DNA of 64,000 nt from Sphingomonas sp. Leaf17 (GTDB taxonomy: Bacteria; Pseudomonadota; Alphaproteobacteria; Sphingomonadales; Sphingomonadaceae), in NCBI RefSeq assembly GCF_001421505.1, contig NZ_LMKL01000005.1, forward strand, positions 62,001 to 126,000. The letters run 5' to 3'. The notes below the pieces were generated by a model. The model searched no databases, was not told the DNA's origin, and worked only from the letters and a program-made list of their open reading frames with translations. Each line of letters opens with the position of its first letter. The first letter of the stretch is position 1. Positions 52,894-61,966 of the stretch are shown here, in pieces. A program made the translations under genes and the position numbers.

Positions 52894-53663
52894 CCAGCCT
52901 TGGACAGATCCTCGCCGCGCTGGAGCCGGCCGATGGCGGCTTTCGCGGCGTCATTCCCGACAACTGGTTGCAGGGCCGGACCGCGTATGGCGGGCTGTCG
53001 TCGGCACTGGCGCTGCATGCCGCGATGGCCTCGGACACCGACCTGCCGCCGCTGCGCTCGGCACAGGTCGCCTTCATCGGCCCGCTGTCGGGCGCGGTGA
53101 CGATCACCGCCCAGCGCCTGCGCCGGGGCCGCAACGCGGCTTTCATCCAGGCCGATGTCACCAGCAATGCCGGACTGGGCCTGCGCGCCACCTTCGTCTT
53201 CATGCGCGATCAGGAATCGCGGGTCGATCACGCGGCCGGCGTCATGCCGGACTTCGCCGCGCCCGCCGCCGATGCGCAAGGGTACAGCCATAGCGTCGTC
53301 GCCTTCGCCCAGAACTTCGAGTTTCTCGACCGGCGCGACGGGACGCTCGGTGCAGCGGAATGGCTGCGCTGGGTACGGCTGAAGGATCGGGACGGTGTCG
53401 ACCCGGTGGTCGCGCTGATGGCGGTGGCGGATTGCCTGCCGCCCGCCGCGCTGAAGCTGATGGGTGGCCCGGCCCCGGTCAGTTCGCTGACCTGGCAGAT
53501 CAACCTGCTGACGCCTGCACCGACGACGACCGACGGCTGGTGGCTGCTGCGCGCCGACAGCAGCTACGCCCGCGCCGGATCGTCGGCCCAGGACATGGCG
53601 ATCTGGAACACCGACGGCATGCCGATCGCGCAGCAGGTGCAAAGCGTCGCCCTGTTTGGCTGA
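52890..53663 (+). CDS. acyl-CoA thioesterase family protein (TesB-like)
   Basis: A 257-residue double-hotdog thioesterase-like protein. The first half has GRTAYGGLSSALALHAAMAS and FIGPLSGAVTITAQRLRRGRNAAFIQADV, typical of the family; the second half has DGWWLLRADSSYARAGSSAQDMAIWNTDGMPIAQQVQSV. It would cleave an acyl-CoA of unknown chain. The ATG overlaps the ligase stop, so both are translated together. Confidence 0.88.
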   Translation: MTSLGQILAALEPADGGFRGVIPDNWLQGRTAYGGLSSALALHAAMASDTDLPPLRSAQVAFIGPLSGAVTITAQRLRRGRNAAFIQADVTSNAGLGLRATFVFMRDQESRVDHAAGVMPDFAAPAADAQGYSHSVVAFAQNFEFLDRRDGTLGAAEWLRWVRLKDRDGVDPVVALMAVADCLPPAALKLMGGPAPVSSLTWQINLLTPAPTTTDGWWLLRADSSYARAGSSAQDMAIWNTDGMPIAQQVQSVALFG

Positions 53664-53672
53664 TCGGCTGAC

Positions 53673-53689
53673 ACAGTTTGCGACAGTTT
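53673..53689 (+). promoter_or_regulatory. direct repeat box upstream of the EF-hand gene
   Basis: ACAGTTT occurs at 53673-53679 and again at 53683-53689, exactly 10 bases apart, one helix turn. OmpR-type response regulators bind such direct repeats head to tail. The regulator encoded 700 bases downstream is of that type, so autoregulation or control of the EF-hand gene is plausible. A TTGCCA that could be a -35 box follows at 53694-53699. Confidence 0.5.
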
Positions 53690-53775
53690 TCGCTTGCCAT
53701 GACAAATCCGGGCGACAGGGGACGGCGATAACGGCATCACTCGACGGGGATAGTCCCCGCGACCGGAGACTTTCG

Positions 53776-54222
53776 ATGCGTAAACTGATCCTCGGCCTGT
53801 CGCTCGCCGCCACCGCCTTCGCCGGTACCGCCATCGCGCAGACAGCGACCCAGCCAACCACGACCCAGCGCCCCGCCCGCCCGATGGGCATGGATGCCAA
53901 CAAGGACGGTATCGTCACCCGCGCGGAGGCGCTGGCCCAGGCCGATGCACGCTTTGTAGCGTCCGACACCAACCGCGACGGCACGGTCACGCGCGAGGAG
54001 CGCCGCGCCGCCCGCGAACGGATGCGCGCCGCCGCGGGCAAACCGGCCAAGCCCGATCGCGGCGTCACCCGCGCCGACATGCAGGCCCGCGCCGCCGCGC
54101 GTTTCGACCGGATCGACACCAACAAGGATGGCCGGATCGACGCGACCGAAAAGGCCGCGATGCGCGACATGCGCCATAACCGGCGCGGCCACCGCGGGAT
54201 GCGTGGCGGCATGCGTCCGTAG
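53776..54222 (+). CDS. exported EF-hand protein
   Basis: A 148-residue protein with a signal peptide (1-21, cleavage at AIA/Q) and three canonical calcium-binding loops: 40-51 (DANKDGIVTRAE), 64-75 (DTNRDGTVTREE) and 114-125 (DTNKDGRIDATE). The Asp at positions 1, 3 or 5 and the Glu at 12 are all kept. The C-terminus is basic and glycine-rich (RRGHRGMRGGMRP). It is probably a periplasmic calcium-binding protein. It lies before the response regulator and kinase genes and could be their target or modulator. Confidence 0.88.
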   Translation: MRKLILGLSLAATAFAGTAIAQTATQPTTTQRPARPMGMDANKDGIVTRAEALAQADARFVASDTNRDGTVTREERRAARERMRAAAGKPAKPDRGVTRADMQARAAARFDRIDTNKDGRIDATEKAAMRDMRHNRRGHRGMRGGMRP

Positions 54223-54263
54223 CAGCCAGCCACTGCGCCCGCCGCGCCGATGACGCCGGCCGG

Positions 54264-54312
54264 CCAGTAACGCCCCAGTAACGCCCTGGTGCCGGGCGCG
54301 ACATCGCCCGGC
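54264..54312. repeat. 11-bp tandem repeat followed by a GC hairpin
   Basis: CCAGTAACGCC occurs twice in tandem at 54264-54274 and 54275-54285. An eight-base stem follows, GCCGGGCG (54291-54298) with CGCCCGGC (54305-54312), around a six-base loop. They lie in the 134-base gap between the EF-hand and response regulator genes. No T-run follows, so an attenuator or weak terminator is more likely than a full stop. Confidence 0.65.
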
Positions 54313-54356
54313 ACATCCGCTGCCCCGGATGAAAAGCCATGCTACAGGCCGATCCC

Positions 54357-55076
54357 ATGACCGACACACCGCACCTCCTGCTCGTCGACGACGAACGCTC
54401 GATCCGCGAGCCGCTGGCCCAGTATCTGACCAAGCAGGGGTTTCGCGTGACCCAGGCGGGCGATGCGGACGCCGCGCGAACCCGGCTGGCGGCCTATGCC
54501 ATCGACCTCGTCATCCTCGACATCATGATGCCGGGCGAGGACGGGCTGAGCCTGTGCCGGCATATCGCGGCGACCAGTGACGTGCCCGTCATCCTGCTGA
54601 CGGCCAGGGCCGAGGAAACCGACCGCATCGTCGGGCTGGAAATGGGGGCGGACGATTATGTCGTCAAACCCTTCTCCCCACGCGAACTGGCGACGCGCGC
54701 CCGGGTCGTGCTGCGCCGCGCGACCGCCGGTGGCGCGCGGCAGCATGCGCCTGACAGCGGCTCCTACGCCTTTGCCGGATGGGTGCTGAAATCCGGCGAG
54801 CGCGCGCTGGTCGATCGCGACGGCGTGTCGGTGCCGCTGTCGACCGGTGAATACAACCTGCTGCTGGCGCTCGTAACCCGCCCGCGTCAGGTGCTGACCC
54901 GCGACCAGCTGCTCGACCTGACGCAAGGCCGCGAGGCCGCCGCCTTCGACCGCGCGATCGACAATCAGGTCAGCCGCCTGCGCCGAAAGATCGAGGTCGA
55001 CGCGAAGAATCCGGAGATCATCAAGACCGTCTGGGGCGGCGGTTATACGCTGGCCGCCGAAGTCACCCGGCTGTGA
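54357..55076 (+). CDS. OmpR family response regulator
   Basis: A 239-residue regulator with a receiver domain (phosphoacceptor D55 in LVILDIMMPGED, acidic pair D11-D12, Lys in VVKPFSPREL) and a C-terminal winged helix (LLLALVTRPRQVLTRDQLLDLTQGREA, then DRAIDNQVSRLRRKIE). It would bind DNA when phosphorylated by the kinase encoded 10 bases downstream. ATG 54357 is favoured over one six codons earlier because it begins the receiver domain MTDTPHLLLVDD. Confidence 0.95.
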   Translation: MTDTPHLLLVDDERSIREPLAQYLTKQGFRVTQAGDADAARTRLAAYAIDLVILDIMMPGEDGLSLCRHIAATSDVPVILLTARAEETDRIVGLEMGADDYVVKPFSPRELATRARVVLRRATAGGARQHAPDSGSYAFAGWVLKSGERALVDRDGVSVPLSTGEYNLLLALVTRPRQVLTRDQLLDLTQGREAAAFDRAIDNQVSRLRRKIEVDAKNPEIIKTVWGGGYTLAAEVTRL

Positions 55077-55086
55077 AGGCCCGCGC

Positions 55087-56424
55087 GTGAGGACCCGCCT
55101 GTGGCCCGGCAGCCTCGCGGGGCAACTCCTGCTGCTGATTGCGATCGCGCTGTTCGTCGCGCAGGCGATCAATTTCGGCCTTCTGTTGCAGGAACGGCGG
55201 ACCTCGCGGCTGGCACAGCTCGTCACCCCAGCAGTGACGCGGATCATCGACGCGACCGAACGCATGGCGCAGGGGCGCGGGCCGGTCGCCGACCGTGGCC
55301 GGGTCCGCCGTCTGCCCGCCAACCCCATCGCCCCCGGCCTGCCGCGTCAGGTCGCGATCGAAACCGGCGTTCGCCAGGGGCTGACCGATGCGGGCCTGCG
55401 CGTCGGCCGGATCGTAACCGGCGTGCGTCCCTTCACCGGCGGGCGACGTGGCTTGCGCCGCCCCCTGCGGCGTCCGATGTCCGACAGCGAACTGGTCATC
55501 GCCATCGAACAGCCGGGCCGTGGCTGGCTGGTGCAGCGCCTGCCCTGGCCGCGTAGCGACGCCTATCTGATCTGGCGACTGATCGGCCAGACGCTGATCC
55601 TGTACGGCATCGTCCTGATCCCGGTCCTGTGGATCACCCGGCGGATCGCCCGCCCGCTGAAGGCGCTGACGCTGGCGGCGGAGGGGTTCACGCCCGGCGA
55701 CATCAGCCCGGCGGTGCGCGAGGCGGGTCCACGCGACATCGTCGCGCTGATCGCCGCCTTCAACGCGCTGCGTCTGCGCGTGACGGCGATGCTGGATGAG
55801 AAGGACCGGATGCTCGGCGCGATCGGCCATGATCTGCGGACGCCGCTCGCCGCGTTGCGGGTGCGGATCGAATCGGTCGAAGACGACACCGACCGGACCA
55901 AAATGGCCGACACCATCGCCGAGATGAACCGGACGCTGGACGATATCCTGTCGCTCGCCCGGCTGGGGCGGCCAAGCGAGCCGCCGACCGATGTCGACCT
56001 GCCCGCGCTCGTTGACGCGGTGGTCGAGGATTTCCGCGATCTCGACTGTGACGTGCGCTTTCTCGACAGCGACCGGCTGACGCTGCGGCTGCGGCCCTCG
56101 CTGATGCGCCGGGCGATCCGCAACCTCATCGAGAACGCGATGAAATACGGCCATTCCGCCGAAGTCCGGGTCGAACCCCGCAGCGACGGGGTCGCGATCG
56201 TCGTCGCCGATCAGGGGCCGGGTATTCCCGACGACCGGCTGGCCGATGTCTTCGCGCCGTTCACACGGCTGGAAACATCGCGCAATCGCGAGACCGGCGG
56301 TATCGGCCTCGGCCTCGCGCTGGCCCGCGCGATCGTGCGCGAGGCGGGCGGCGAGATCATGCTGGTCAATCGCGCCGGCGGTGGCCTCGATGCGACGATC
56401 CTGTTGCCGCGCCAGACCCGTTAG
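55087..56424 (+). CDS. sensor histidine kinase
   Basis: A 445-residue membrane kinase. There are two helices (about 11-33 and 164-182) around a periplasmic region of about 130 residues that is unusually rich in Arg and Pro. A HAMP linker follows, then the dimerisation box with H248 (AIGHDLRTPLAAL), N-box NLIENAMKYG and G-box DQGPGIPDDR with GLGLALARAI. The start is GTG 55087. It is the partner of the preceding response regulator. Its stop overlaps, tail to tail, the stop of the MFS gene on the other strand. Confidence 0.94.
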   Translation: MRTRLWPGSLAGQLLLLIAIALFVAQAINFGLLLQERRTSRLAQLVTPAVTRIIDATERMAQGRGPVADRGRVRRLPANPIAPGLPRQVAIETGVRQGLTDAGLRVGRIVTGVRPFTGGRRGLRRPLRRPMSDSELVIAIEQPGRGWLVQRLPWPRSDAYLIWRLIGQTLILYGIVLIPVLWITRRIARPLKALTLAAEGFTPGDISPAVREAGPRDIVALIAAFNALRLRVTAMLDEKDRMLGAIGHDLRTPLAALRVRIESVEDDTDRTKMADTIAEMNRTLDDILSLARLGRPSEPPTDVDLPALVDAVVEDFRDLDCDVRFLDSDRLTLRLRPSLMRRAIRNLIENAMKYGHSAEVRVEPRSDGVAIVVADQGPGIPDDRLADVFAPFTRLETSRNRETGGIGLGLALARAIVREAGGEIMLVNRAGGGLDATILLPRQTR

Positions 56425-57896
56425 GCATCGCGCGGCAGGCGCAGCATCGTGATTGCCGCCAGCCCGACGACGACCGCCGCCACCGCCATCGCCCAGACCG
56501 GCTCACCCGGGAAAAAGGTCCGCATCACCTGACCCATCACCGACGACACGATCAACTGGGGCAGGACGATGAAGATGTTGAACAATCCCATGTACACGCC
56601 CAGTTTCGCCTGCGGCAGCGCGCTGGACAGGATCGCATAGGGCATCGTCAGGATCGACGACCACGCGATGCCGACCAGCACCATCGACCCGATCAGCCAA
56701 TAGGGATCGCGCACCACCAGGAACGACGCGAAGCCGGCGGCTCCGCTCAGCAACCCGACGACATGCGTATCGCGCCGCCCGATCCGCGCCGCCAGCGCCG
56801 GCATCACGAACGCCCATAAGGTCGCCACGCCGTTGTAGATCGCAAACAGCACCCCGACCCAGTTCGCGCCGTCATTATACGCCGCACTGCTGGTGTCGGT
56901 GGTGCCGAATACATGCTGCGTGACGATCGGCGTGGTATAGATCCACATGATAAACAGCGCGGACCAGGTGAAGAACTGGACCAGCGCCAGCCGTTTCATC
57001 GTGGCCGGCATCGCCGCCAGATCGCCGACGATCTGCGCCAGCGTCGCGTCGCCCCGCCCCCGCCGCACCAGCGCCGCACTGGCCAGCAGGGCGACCCCGT
57101 ACAGCACCAGCCCGCCGCCCAGGATATAGACCGGCTTGTCGAGGCCGTAAGTCGCGACGAGCGCGATCACGATTGCGCCCAACGCGATCCACAGCGGGGC
57201 CAGCCGCGCATCGGCACCGCCCGCCGCATGGGAAATCGCCGGTTCGTCAGCCTCGAACCGCGCCATCTGCTCGGGCGAATATTCGCGGGTGGTGACCACG
57301 GTCCACAGCACCGCCAGGAACAGCGCCGCCGCACCGATGTAGAACCCGTAGCGGACCGACGCCGGCACCATGCCCGGCGGCGCGGTGTTGGCGACCTGGA
57401 ACACTTCGGTCAGGATGATCGGGGCGAGACTGCCGATCACCGCGCCGGCACCGATGAACGCGGTCTGGAAGGCATAGCCGGCGGTCCGCTGCCGCTTGGC
57501 CAGCATGTCGCCGACGAACGCGCGGAACGGCTCCATCGCGACGTTCAGCGACCCGTCGAGCATCCACAGCAGCAGCGCCGCGATCCATAGCACCGGCGCG
57601 TTCGGCATCGCCACCAGCGCCAGCGTCGCCAGCAACGCACCCGCCAGGAAATACGGCCGCCGCCGCCCCAGCCGTCCCCAGGTCCGGTCGCTGTAATGGC
57701 CGATGATCGGCTGCACGATCAGCCCGGTCAGCGGCGCGGCGATCCACAGGAAGGCGAGATCGTCGATGCCGGTGCCCAGCGACTGGAAGATACGGCTGAT
57801 ATTGGCGTTCTGGAGCGCGAACCCGATCTGGATCCCGAAGAACCCGAACGAGATGTTCCACAGGCCCCAAAATCCCTGACGCGGCTTTTCCTGCAT
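56421..57896 (-). CDS. MFS sugar transporter (maltose/MalY-like)
   Basis: A 491-residue, 12-helix carrier of the glycoside-pentoside-hexuronide or SLC45-like sugar MFS group. Typical motifs are WNISFGFFGIQIGFALQNANISRIFQSLG near the start and DRTWGRLGRRRPYFLAGALLA in the loop after helix 2. In Caulobacter a similar gene imports maltose beside a TonB-dependent receptor and a LacI regulator, the same neighbourhood as here. Located 50 bases after the LacI gene on the same strand and probably co-transcribed. Confidence 0.88.
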   Translation of the reverse strand: MQEKPRQGFWGLWNISFGFFGIQIGFALQNANISRIFQSLGTGIDDLAFLWIAAPLTGLIVQPIIGHYSDRTWGRLGRRRPYFLAGALLATLALVAMPNAPVLWIAALLLWMLDGSLNVAMEPFRAFVGDMLAKRQRTAGYAFQTAFIGAGAVIGSLAPIILTEVFQVANTAPPGMVPASVRYGFYIGAAALFLAVLWTVVTTREYSPEQMARFEADEPAISHAAGGADARLAPLWIALGAIVIALVATYGLDKPVYILGGGLVLYGVALLASAALVRRGRGDATLAQIVGDLAAMPATMKRLALVQFFTWSALFIMWIYTTPIVTQHVFGTTDTSSAAYNDGANWVGVLFAIYNGVATLWAFVMPALAARIGRRDTHVVGLLSGAAGFASFLVVRDPYWLIGSMVLVGIAWSSILTMPYAILSSALPQAKLGVYMGLFNIFIVLPQLIVSSVMGQVMRTFFPGEPVWAMAVAAVVVGLAAITMLRLPRDA

Positions 57897-57946
57897 ATCC
57901 TCTTTGGTCCCTGTTCGGGCGCTGGTCGCGCCTCGTTCCGTTATAG

Positions 57947-58969
57947 TCAGGTGGCGGACGACCGGCGCACAACCAGCCGGGTCGGCAGCATCGTCCGGTC
58001 GACCCGCTCGTCGCGTATCCGACCCAGCAGCGCCTCGACCACCCGCCGGCCGGCAAGCCCCGCGTCCTGCGCGACCGTCGTCAGCGGCGGATTGGCCAGC
58101 GCGGCGGCAGGAATATCGTCGAACCCGACCACCGCGACATCCTCGGGCACGCGCAGGCCGGCCCGCGCCAGCACCCGCATCGCGGCCAGCGCGATCACGT
58201 CGCTGGCCGCGACGATCCCGTCCGGCGGCGTACCACGCGCCAGGAGCACGGCGGCCGCGCGTTCGCCGTCATCCTCGGTCGAGATCGCCGACACCTGCAT
58301 CGCCGGGTCGGCCTCCAGTCCGGCTTGGGCAAGCGCGGCCAGATAGCCACGGTGCCGATCGCGAAACTCGGGGTAGTGATCGGTGGCATCACCCAGAAAC
58401 GCGATCCGCCGGCGACCGGTCGCGATCAGGTGCGCGCAGGCCTGCGTGCCGCCATCCACGTTGTCGCAGCCTATCGTCAGCCCCGGTTCGCCCGCCTGCA
58501 CCGACCCCCATCGGACGAAATGCGTGCCCTGCGCCACCAGTTGCTCCAGCCGCGCCTTGTACGCCGCATAGTCGCCATAGCCGAGCAGGATTAATCCGTC
58601 GGCGCGGTGGCTGTCCTCGTAATCCATGTGCCAGTCGCTGCTGAACTGCTGGAACGAGATCAGCAGGTCGTGCGCGTGTTCGGCACAGGTCGTCATGATC
58701 GACCCCAGCATCGCCAGGAAGAACGGGTTGATGATCGAGCGGTCGGGCGTCGGATCCTGGAACAGCAGCAGCGCCAGCGTTCGCGTATGTCCCGACCGCA
58801 GGTTGGAGGCGGACCGGTCGACGGTGTAGTTCAGGCGCTTGGCGATCGCTTCGATCCGCGCCCGCGTGGCGGCGTTGACCGTCGGACTGCCGCGCAGCGC
58901 ACGCGACACCGTCGGCTGGGAGACGCCCGCCAGCTGGGCGATGTCGAAGGAGGTGGGCTTGCGCTGCAT
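57947..58969 (-). CDS. LacI family transcriptional regulator
   Basis: A 340-residue regulator with the N-terminal helix-turn-helix (SFDIAQLAGVSQPTVSRALRGSPTV) and the hinge (KRLNYTVDRSASNLRSGHT), then a periplasmic-binding-protein-like sensor domain ending DVAVVGFDDIPAAALANPPLTTV. It likely senses maltose or a maltodextrin product and controls the receptor and carrier genes on both sides. The start is ATG 58969; the longer frame upstream is shadow. Divergent from the receptor gene across a 202-base gap. Confidence 0.93.
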   Translation of the reverse strand: MQRKPTSFDIAQLAGVSQPTVSRALRGSPTVNAATRARIEAIAKRLNYTVDRSASNLRSGHTRTLALLLFQDPTPDRSIINPFFLAMLGSIMTTCAEHAHDLLISFQQFSSDWHMDYEDSHRADGLILLGYGDYAAYKARLEQLVAQGTHFVRWGSVQAGEPGLTIGCDNVDGGTQACAHLIATGRRRIAFLGDATDHYPEFRDRHRGYLAALAQAGLEADPAMQVSAISTEDDGERAAAVLLARGTPPDGIVAASDVIALAAMRVLARAGLRVPEDVAVVGFDDIPAAALANPPLTTVAQDAGLAGRRVVEALLGRIRDERVDRTMLPTRLVVRRSSAT

Positions 58970-59011
58970 GGAGTGTCCGGTGGCGACAACAGCGCAGTTT
59001 GTCCAAAGCGT

Positions 59012-59070
59012 CAACATACCCGGTGTTGCAGTCCGGCCACAGGTCCGGTCCGGCCGCTTTGAATACGTAT
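59012..59070. promoter_or_regulatory. candidate LacI-family operators before the receptor gene
   Basis: Two symmetric elements lie in the gap: CAACA (59012-59016) with TGTTG (59024-59028), and ATACGTAT (59063-59070), whose centre CG is typical of LacI-family operators. Either could be the regulator site. The TonB receptor ATG is at 59172 with AGGGGAGG just upstream. I see no clear -35/-10 pair. Confidence 0.5.
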
Positions 59071-59171
59071 GCGGGCGACTTGGCATGGGACGCGACTGAA
59101 TCCATTGGAGCTGCAGCATTTCCGTCCACGGCGCACAAAGACGCCGACGGACACCACAGGGGAGGATCAAT

Positions 59172-61910
59172 ATGACCGATCGGGTCGGCACGTCGCATTT
59201 CGACATTCGCAACATTCTGAAACTCGGCGTCAGCGGTGGCGCGCTCGGCTTTGCCATGCTCGTCGCGGCGGGCGGTGCCCATGCCCAGAGCAACTCGCCG
59301 GCGACGACCGCACCCGCCGGTCAGGCCGAGCCAGCGCCACAGAGCGACACCGACCAGGCCGATTCCGAAATCGTCGTCACCGGCTTTCGCGCCGCGCTGG
59401 AAAACGCCGTCGCCGAAAAAAAGGCGAGCAGCCAGGTCGTCGAATCCATCTCCGCCGAAGATATCGGCAAGCTCCCCGACGCCTCGATCGCGGAGTCGAT
59501 CGCCCGTCTGCCCGGCGTCACGTCGCAGCGCGTGAACGGCCGCTCCAACTCGATCTCGATCCGCGGTTTCGCGCCCGACTTCTCGACCACCCTGCTGAAC
59601 GGCCGTGAGCAGACCTCGACCGGGGACAATCGCGCGGTCGAATATGACCAGTATCCGTCCGAAGTCATCAATCAGGTGCTGATCTACAAGACCGCCGACG
59701 CGGGTCTTGTCGGCCAGGGCCTGTCCGGGACCGTCGACCTGAAGTCGATCCGTCCGATCGAATATGGCAAGCGCGTATTCTCGGTCGGCGCGCGCGGAAC
59801 CTATGCCGATATCGGCAAGCTGAACGCCGGATCGAAGGAATATGGCTACCGCGTCAGCGGCACCTATGTCGACCAGTTCGCCAACGACACGATCGGCGTC
59901 GCGCTGTCTGCCGCCTACCTGAACGAGCCGTATCAGATCCAGGAGTTCAACGCCTGGGGCTACAACAACGTGGCGCAAGGGGCCGTGATCGGCGGGTCCA
60001 AGTCCTACGTCACCTCGACCACGCTGAAGCGTCTTGGCCTTCAGGGCACGCTGGAATGGAAGCCCGCGCCCGAGTTCACATCGACCTTCGACGGCTTCTA
60101 TTCCGACTTCAGCGACGACCAGATCAAGCGCGGCATTGAGCTGCCGCTGAGCTACGGCGCGCCGACGCTGTCGAACACGACGGTCGAAAACGGCCTGGTG
60201 ACGTCGGGCACGTTCACCGGAGTCGAGGGCGTGGTCCGTAACGACAGCTTCGAGCGCAAGGCCAAGCTGTATTCGTTCGGCTGGAACAACAAGTATGAGG
60301 GCGACGACGGCTGGAAGGCAATGCTCGACCTCAGCTATTCGCGCACCAATCGCGACGAAGTGGTATTCGAGACGTACAGCGGCACCGGCTACGGCGCGGG
60401 TGTCGGTGCGACCGACACCATCCGCTTCAACAGCGGCCAGACCGGTGCGTTCTTCACGCCGACCCTGAATTATTCCGACCCCAACCTGATCCAGCTGACC
60501 GATCCGCTCGGCTGGGGCGGCAGCAACGTCCAGACCGGCTATTACAACGACCGCAAGGTCATCGACGAGATCAAGCAGTACCGGGTCGAGATCGAGAAGA
60601 CGATCGACAGCCCGCTATCGAGCGTGAAGTTCGGCATGAACTACACCGACCACACCAAGTCGCTGACCCCGAACGAGGCGCTGGTCCAGCTCGCCAATGG
60701 CGCGACGCAAACGCCGGTCCCCAGCCAGTTCCTGCAGGATCCGACGAACCTCGCCTATCTCGGCCTTGGCCCTATCGTCAGCTACGACCCGCGTGATTTG
60801 CTCAACGGCGGCGTCATCAAGCTGACGCCGAACTTCAACGCCGACGTCGCGGCCAAGGCCTTCCAGGTCGAGGAAGACGTGATGACCGCCTATCTTCAGG
60901 GCAACCTGAAGGCGGCGATCGGCAGCGCCGACCTGACCGGCAATTTCGGCGTGCAGGCGGTGATGACCGAGCAGAAGTCGACGGGTCTGGTCAGCAACGG
61001 CGCAGGCTTTACCCAGCTGACGCGCGGCGCGACCTATGTCGACTTTCTGCCCAGCATCAATCTTGCCCTGCGCCTGCCCAGCGACTTCGTGATCCGTGCG
61101 GCGGCAGCGCGTCAGATGCAGCGGCCTCGCATGGACGATATGCGGATCGCCATCGGCTACGGCTTCGACCAGCAGCGCGGGGTCATCAACGGCGGCGGCG
61201 GCAACCCGTTCCTGCGGCCGATCCGGTCGAACAGCTATGACGTGACGCTGGAAAAGTATTTCGGCACGCGCGGCTATCTGGCAGCGCAGGGTTTCTACAA
61301 GGACCTGAAGTCCTACGTGTACAACCTTGAAGTCCCATATGATTATTCGGGCTTCCCCACGCCGACCAACTTTCCGGTCGGCGCACCGACGCAAGGGTTT
61401 GCGACGCTGCCCATCAATGGCGAGGGCGGCAAGATCTACGGCGTCGAACTGGCCGGTACGCTGGGTCTGGGCGACATCATCCCCGCGCTCGACGGCTTCG
61501 GCCTGACCGGCGGCGGTTCGTACACCAAGACCGAAATCAGCCCGACCCCGGGCGGCGCGTCGGAGGATATTCCCGGCTATTCGCGCTGGGTCGCCAACGG
61601 CACCGCGTTCTTCGAGAAATGGGGCCTGAATACGCGTGGCAGCGTCCGGTATCGGTCGACCTTCGTCGGCGAACTGTCCGGCTTCGGCGCCGGTCGCGTC
61701 CGTCGCCGCGCACTGGGCGAGTTGATCGTCGACGCACAGGTCGGGTATGACTTCAAGAACGGCGCGCTGAACGGCCTGTCGCTCTATGTCCAGGGCCAGA
61801 ACCTGACCGACGAGCCGTTCGTCACCACCAATCCGGGCCAGCCGTTGCAGGTGATTGACTACCAGCGTTACGGTCGTCGCTTCCTCGGTGGCTTCAGCTA
61901 CAAATTCTGA
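59172..61910 (+). CDS. TonB-dependent receptor (Xanthomonas/Caulobacter type)
   Basis: A 912-residue outer-membrane receptor. There is a signal peptide with cleavage at AHA/Q near residue 39. A TonB-box region follows (SEIVVTGFRAALENAVAEKK), then the plug (SISAEDIGKLPDASIAESIARLPGVTSQRVNGRSNSISIRGFAPDFSTTLLNGREQ). The remainder forms the barrel, ending in RRFLGGFSYKF with the terminal aromatic residue. The gene context (LacI, sugar MFS, amylase) points to uptake of maltodextrins, as for MalA of Caulobacter. The strong ribosome site AGGGGAGG precedes the ATG. Confidence 0.94.
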   Translation: MTDRVGTSHFDIRNILKLGVSGGALGFAMLVAAGGAHAQSNSPATTAPAGQAEPAPQSDTDQADSEIVVTGFRAALENAVAEKKASSQVVESISAEDIGKLPDASIAESIARLPGVTSQRVNGRSNSISIRGFAPDFSTTLLNGREQTSTGDNRAVEYDQYPSEVINQVLIYKTADAGLVGQGLSGTVDLKSIRPIEYGKRVFSVGARGTYADIGKLNAGSKEYGYRVSGTYVDQFANDTIGVALSAAYLNEPYQIQEFNAWGYNNVAQGAVIGGSKSYVTSTTLKRLGLQGTLEWKPAPEFTSTFDGFYSDFSDDQIKRGIELPLSYGAPTLSNTTVENGLVTSGTFTGVEGVVRNDSFERKAKLYSFGWNNKYEGDDGWKAMLDLSYSRTNRDEVVFETYSGTGYGAGVGATDTIRFNSGQTGAFFTPTLNYSDPNLIQLTDPLGWGGSNVQTGYYNDRKVIDEIKQYRVEIEKTIDSPLSSVKFGMNYTDHTKSLTPNEALVQLANGATQTPVPSQFLQDPTNLAYLGLGPIVSYDPRDLLNGGVIKLTPNFNADVAAKAFQVEEDVMTAYLQGNLKAAIGSADLTGNFGVQAVMTEQKSTGLVSNGAGFTQLTRGATYVDFLPSINLALRLPSDFVIRAAAARQMQRPRMDDMRIAIGYGFDQQRGVINGGGGNPFLRPIRSNSYDVTLEKYFGTRGYLAAQGFYKDLKSYVYNLEVPYDYSGFPTPTNFPVGAPTQGFATLPINGEGGKIYGVELAGTLGLGDIIPALDGFGLTGGGSYTKTEISPTPGGASEDIPGYSRWVANGTAFFEKWGLNTRGSVRYRSTFVGELSGFGAGRVRRRALGELIVDAQVGYDFKNGALNGLSLYVQGQNLTDEPFVTTNPGQPLQVIDYQRYGRRFLGGFSYKF

Positions 61911-61966
61911 GGCAATCGTCCCCGTCCGGCACCGGGCGGACGGGGACAGCGCTGGAGGCTTCGATC

